Shown piece after piece: positions 6,335 through 8,013 of a stretch of DNA of 8,013 nucleotides. Source of the stretch: Kosmotogaceae bacterium. Lineage in GTDB: Bacteria > Thermotogota > Thermotogae > Petrotogales > Kosmotogaceae. The stretch's first letter is position 1, and each line of letters begins with the position of its first letter. Under the pieces are notes generated by a model that was not told where the DNA came from, made no database searches, and was given only the letters and a program-made list of their open reading frames with translations. Where the stretch lies: assembly GCA_003444085.1 (NCBI GenBank), contig DLVL01000129.1:1-8013 (forward strand). The letters run 5' to 3'. A program made the translations under genes and the position numbers.

Positions 6335-7180
6335 ATGCCATTAGTATCACTTACAGATGTTATGAAAGATGCACAAGAGAACAAGTACGCTGTACCGGGA
6401 TTCAATTTCCATCTCTATGAGGACCTCGTAGCAATCGTTGAAGCAGCGCAGGAAGCGAGATCGCCAGTAATACTAATGGCCGCAGGTACCTGTATAAAGC
6501 ATTGGGGACCGACTTTAGCCGCAGCGCTTATAAAAGATGTCGCTTCAAGAGTCGATATACCTGTCGTCGCTCACCTCGATCACGCGAGTAGCCTTGAGTT
6601 AATATTCAGATCTATCTATGCGGGATTCACATCAGTGATGTATGATGGCTCCATGCTACCAGTTGAAGAAAACGTTGCAAACAGCAAAATAGTTGTGAAA
6701 GTGGCAAGGACATTCGGCGTTTCAGTTGAAGCAGAACTCGGAAGAGTCGCCAAGGGCGAAGAGGGAGAATCGGCCGTCGAAATACTTACCGATCCTTCAG
6801 ATGTCATAATGTTCTGCGAACAGACACATGTTGACGCTCTTGCTGTCGCAGTAGGTACGGTACATGGCATGCAGAAACAGGAAGCCAAAATTCATCTCGA
6901 TCTGGTGAACGCGATTTCTAAGGTATCGCCTGTTCCACTTGTACTTCACGGCTCAAGCGGAGCATCTGATGATGATCTTCGTTACATCTCCAAAACTGGC
7001 TTTTCTAAGATAAATATTGGCACAAGACTCAAGACCGTCTTCACCGAGGGCATAAGAGAAGTGCTCAGCAAAGATGCAGAACTGAAAGATCAGCTCAAAT
7101 TGCTGAAGATGGCCGTACCAAGAGTCAAAGAGACCGTCAGGGAAAAGATCGAGCTCCTCGGAAGTGGAAATAGAGTGTAG
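6335..7180 (+). CDS. Class II (zinc) ketose-bisphosphate aldolase, GatY/KbaY/FbaA type
   Basis: This cytoplasmic zinc enzyme cleaves a ketose 1,6-bisphosphate (tagatose or fructose type) into DHAP and an aldehyde phosphate. It has 281 residues, close to the short GatY/KbaY class. Conserved features run in order: VPGFNFHLYEDL (20-31), HLDHASSLE (80-88) with catalytic D82 and zinc ligand H83, SVMYDGS (100-106), VEAELGRV (131-138), AVAVGTVHG (170-178) with zinc ligand H177, LVLHGSSGASDDD (202-214) with zinc ligand H205, and KINIGTRLK (225-233). All metal and catalytic residues are present, so it should be active. The start ATG 6335 has AGGAGG at 6323-6328 with 6-base spacing. As the last gene of the chain it provides the exit to glycolysis. 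I cannot tell tagatose-type from fructose-type, or a pentulose-phosphate substrate, from sequence alone. Confidence 0.95.
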   Translation: MPLVSLTDVMKDAQENKYAVPGFNFHLYEDLVAIVEAAQEARSPVILMAAGTCIKHWGPTLAAALIKDVASRVDIPVVAHLDHASSLELIFRSIYAGFTSVMYDGSMLPVEENVANSKIVVKVARTFGVSVEAELGRVAKGEEGESAVEILTDPSDVIMFCEQTHVDALAVAVGTVHGMQKQEAKIHLDLVNAISKVSPVPLVLHGSSGASDDDLRYISKTGFSKINIGTRLKTVFTEGIREVLSKDAELKDQLKLLKMAVPRVKETVREKIELLGSGNRV

Positions 7181-7181
7181 T

Positions 7182-7412
7182 TCTGGAACTAACTACGTTC
7201 TTCTGAAATATGACGGGATACTTGAAAGCATTCTTCACAGTAGATTTCAGATTCTACCGAACGCTGGGCACCGAAGTAAGGTCGAAGCTCTTAGAATTGA
7301 GACGTCTGTTCGCGGCAGTGGTTTGATGGTGGGCAGAAGTGAACTCAAATCGCTTCTTGGTAACCTGTTCAAGAGAAGAATTGCTATTAGTCCATGGTCA
7401 GAAGAGGCATAA
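7182..7412 (+). pseudogene. Remnant of a GNAT-type N-acetyltransferase
   Basis: An open stretch directly after the aldolase stop, ending at TAA 7410-7412, has no ribosome-binding site and no start of its own; the only in-frame start upstream is GTG 7164, inside the aldolase. Its translation contains YVLLKYDGILES followed by FQILPNAGHRSKVEALRIETSVRGSGL (shown here as FQILPNAGHRSK, then VEALRIETSVRGSGL). This resembles the central part of GNAT acetyltransferases, where a DG-containing strand leads into motif A (IE-x-VRV, then RG-x-G-I/L-G). After RGSGL the acetyl-CoA loop is disturbed: MVG replaces a single glycine, as if two codons were inserted, and the rest is short. The N-terminal part (about 40-50 residues) and the C-terminal part are missing. 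I read it as a decayed gene fragment, with moderate confidence in the family. Confidence 0.4.
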
Positions 7413-7430
7413 CTGAACTAATTATGTGGG

Positions 7431-7457
7431 GGCGTGCGGCTGCACGCCGCTTTTCTT
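7431..7457 (+). terminator. Intrinsic terminator of the operon
   Basis: GGCGTGC (7431-7437) pairs perfectly with GCACGCC (7442-7448) around a GGCT loop and is followed by GC and the T-rich TTTTCTT (7451-7457). An alternative 5-bp stem, GCGGC (7436-7440) with GCCGC (7446-7450), sits directly against the T-tract. Either form makes a plausible rho-independent terminator for transcripts running through the aldolase. It lies after the acetyltransferase remnant, so it may originally have belonged to that gene. Confidence 0.75.
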
Positions 7458-7525
7458 CAGGTCATCTATTTCTTCAGAAAGTCAGATGAATCTGTGAATA
7501 CTCATCAAATCCATGAGGAGAACCT

Positions 7526-7541
7526 ATTGATTGATTGATTG
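7526..7541. repeat. Tetranucleotide microsatellite, four copies of ATTG
   Basis: ATTG is repeated four times without interruption. It is a short simple repeat outside any gene, and phase variation is unlikely to matter here because no promoter or reading frame depends on it. Confidence 0.8.
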
Positions 7542-7616
7542 TGTTCTTCAAGATTACCAGACTCTGTCATCCCTTAGAGCCTGTCATTAGATGCGTGGCG
7601 TTATTGGTTCTCTTTA

Positions 7617-7636
7617 GGGCGAACAGCCGTTCGCCC
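7617..7636. repeat. GC-rich palindromic unit GGGCGAAC / GTTCGCCC
   Basis: GGGCGAAC (7617-7624) and GTTCGCCC (7629-7636) form a perfect 8-bp stem with an AGCC loop. The flanks TA on the left and CTA on the right extend the symmetry if one G is missing from the left arm (TAGGG versus CCCCTA). The form resembles intergenic palindromic repeat units that occur many times in some bacterial genomes. Only one copy is in this window, so dispersion is inferred. Confidence 0.6.
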
Positions 7637-7698
7637 CTACAAAAGAATTGCATAATCGTCTGACATTATCACCCCGTAGCGCCTCCCCCGATTAGCCT

Positions 7699-7723
7699 GC
7701 CCCAAAATGCTTTTGTTTGGGGC
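7699..7723. repeat. Inverted repeat GCCCCAAA / TTTGGGGC
   Basis: GCCCCAAA (7699-7706) pairs perfectly with TTTGGGGC (7716-7723) around a 9-base loop. A competing inner pairing, CAAAA (7703-7707) with TTTTG (7711-7715), is also possible. There is no T-tract after the stem on the + strand and no gene ending just before it, so a terminator role is not supported. Confidence 0.55.
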
Positions 7724-7740
7724 TCTTGTTCAGGGTCATA

Positions 7741-7755
7741 CCGAACTTGTTTCGG
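7741..7755. repeat. Small dyad CCGAA-CTTGT-TTCGG within a repeat-like segment
   Basis: A 5-bp stem with a CTTGT loop is preceded by GTTCAGGGTCATA and followed by GATC. Segments of this kind (a GTCAT-like lead followed by a GAACTTGTTTC-like core) look like a known style of dispersed intergenic repeat. Only this one copy is visible, so the assignment rests on recognition rather than proof. Confidence 0.4.
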
Positions 7756-7802
7756 GATCAAGACTTATGAGCTGGATTGGGAGTACGGGGTTGGAAGAGC
7801 AA

Positions 7803-7855
7803 AAGAACTGGTTCCCCGTTAGACGGTTATCCGTTTGCCGAGCAAACCTGTTCTT
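7803..7855. repeat. Branched structured element with two nested hairpins
   Basis: The outer arms AAGAACTGG (7803-7811) and CCTGTTCTT (7847-7855) pair at eight of nine positions, with one T-T mismatch. They enclose two hairpins: ACGG-TTAT-CCGT (7823-7834) and TTTGC-CGA-GCAAA (7834-7846), the second stacked directly against the outer stem. This could be a repeat element or a structured RNA. No gene or promoter is evident next to it. Confidence 0.4.
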
Positions 7856-7877
7856 CCAGAGTGAGAATCTGTTCTTC
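7848..7877. repeat. Direct repeat of CTGTTCTTC spaced 21 bases
   Basis: CTGTTCTTC occurs at 7848-7856 and again at 7869-7877, a spacing of exactly 21 bases or about two helical turns. The first copy overlaps the right arm of the branched element. It may be a duplicated fragment or a paired protein site; the sequence does not decide. Confidence 0.4.
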
Positions 7878-7948
7878 GTTCTTGGTCAAACCATTATTCA
7901 GAGAGTAGAGAGATGGGAAAAGCAATGAGGACAAGTAAGGATCTGGGA

Positions 7949-7968
7949 TCTTGAAAAGTCTTGAAAAG
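7949..7968. repeat. Tandem 10-bp repeat TCTTGAAAAG, two copies
   Basis: Two perfect adjacent copies lie at 7949-7958 and 7959-7968. Just upstream GGATCT also appears twice (7939-7944 and 7946-7951). There is no evident gene nearby within the window. Confidence 0.6.
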
Positions 7969-7978
7969 CTCTTTAATC

Positions 7979-7992
7979 CCCTCTCAAGAGGG
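7979..7992. repeat. Dyad CCCTC-TCAA-GAGGG
   Basis: A perfect 5-bp stem with a TCAA loop (or 6 bp with a two-base loop) is followed shortly by the 8-base palindrome CGTCGACG at 7999-8006. This resembles the edge of a longer dispersed repeat that continues beyond the window. Confidence 0.45.
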
Positions 7993-8013
7993 CTCCATCG
8001 TCGACGGGGTGTG

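Larger units (their letters stand above)
7458..8013. other. Non-coding, repeat-rich tail with no convincing gene
   Basis: No reading frame here has a ribosome-binding site, family motifs or normal composition. The stretch instead contains closely packed short dyads (7617-7636, 7699-7723, 7741-7755, 7803-7855, 7979-7992) and direct repeats (7526-7541, 7848-7877, 7949-7968). I see no tRNA, rRNA, CRISPR or transposase sequence. It looks like a mosaic of dispersed intergenic repeats, and it may also hold the upstream region of a gene beyond the right edge. Confidence 0.6.

Noticed and set aside
7526..7541. ATTG microsatellite as a phase-variation switch
   Set aside because: It is not inside a reading frame or between promoter elements that I can identify.
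7707..7928. 73-codon open frame in the repeat-rich tail
   Set aside because: It starts inside a hairpin, has no Shine-Dalgarno, and its translation covers the CCGAA dyad, the branched element and the CTGTTCTTC repeats. It is best explained as translated repeat sequence.
7951..7977. Possible sigma-70 promoter TTGAAA with TTTAAT
   Set aside because: The spacing is only 15 bases, the -10 match is partial, and no downstream gene is visible to support it.
7617..7992. CRISPR array in the tail
   Set aside because: Repeats are of different sequence and length and are not spaced by uniform unique spacers; no cas gene is nearby.

Overview
The window looks like part of a carbohydrate-utilisation operon from a bacterium of the Thermotogota. 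A mesophilic lineage such as Mesotoga is the best guess, inferred from moderate GC, many AGA/AGG arginine and ATA isoleucine codons, purine-rich coding strands, tightly overlapping genes, and an ABC sugar importer with no ATPase of its own. No marker gene is present, so the taxon is an inference.

Layout. All seven recognisable genes lie on the + strand between 1 and 7180: a periplasmic sugar-binding protein cut by the left edge (1-1200); a 67-base gap with two consecutive hairpins; two MalF/MalG-type permeases (1268-2134, 2131-2967); a SorC-family regulator (2971-3939); a PfkB-family sugar-phosphate kinase (about 3920-4879); an FGGY-family sugar kinase (4876-6333); and a class II ketose-bisphosphate aldolase of the GatY/KbaY/FbaA type (6335-7180). 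Apart from the first gap, neighbours are separated by at most 3 bases or overlap. A strong Shine-Dalgarno precedes most starts, and ATGA overlaps occur at 2131 and 4876. The aldolase is followed by a decayed acetyltransferase (GNAT) fragment and then an intrinsic terminator near 7431-7457.

How the genes fit together (inference). The importer brings in a sugar or polyol and the FGGY kinase phosphorylates it once. The PfkB kinase adds a second phosphate, and the aldolase splits the resulting ketose bisphosphate into DHAP and an aldehyde phosphate (glyceraldehyde 3-phosphate if the sugar is a hexose). The SorC regulator probably senses one of the phosphorylated intermediates and controls the operon. 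No isomerase or dehydrogenase is present, so the imported compound may already be a ketose (D-tagatose or a similar ketohexose is the simplest reading), or a missing enzyme is encoded elsewhere. The notable points are the ATP-only double-kinase route, a possible ATT start for the PfkB kinase, and a hairpin that would hide the ribosome-binding site of the first permease.

The last 550 bases (7458-8013) have no convincing gene. They are dense with short inverted and direct repeats, including a branched fold at 7803-7855, and look like a mosaic of dispersed repeat debris.
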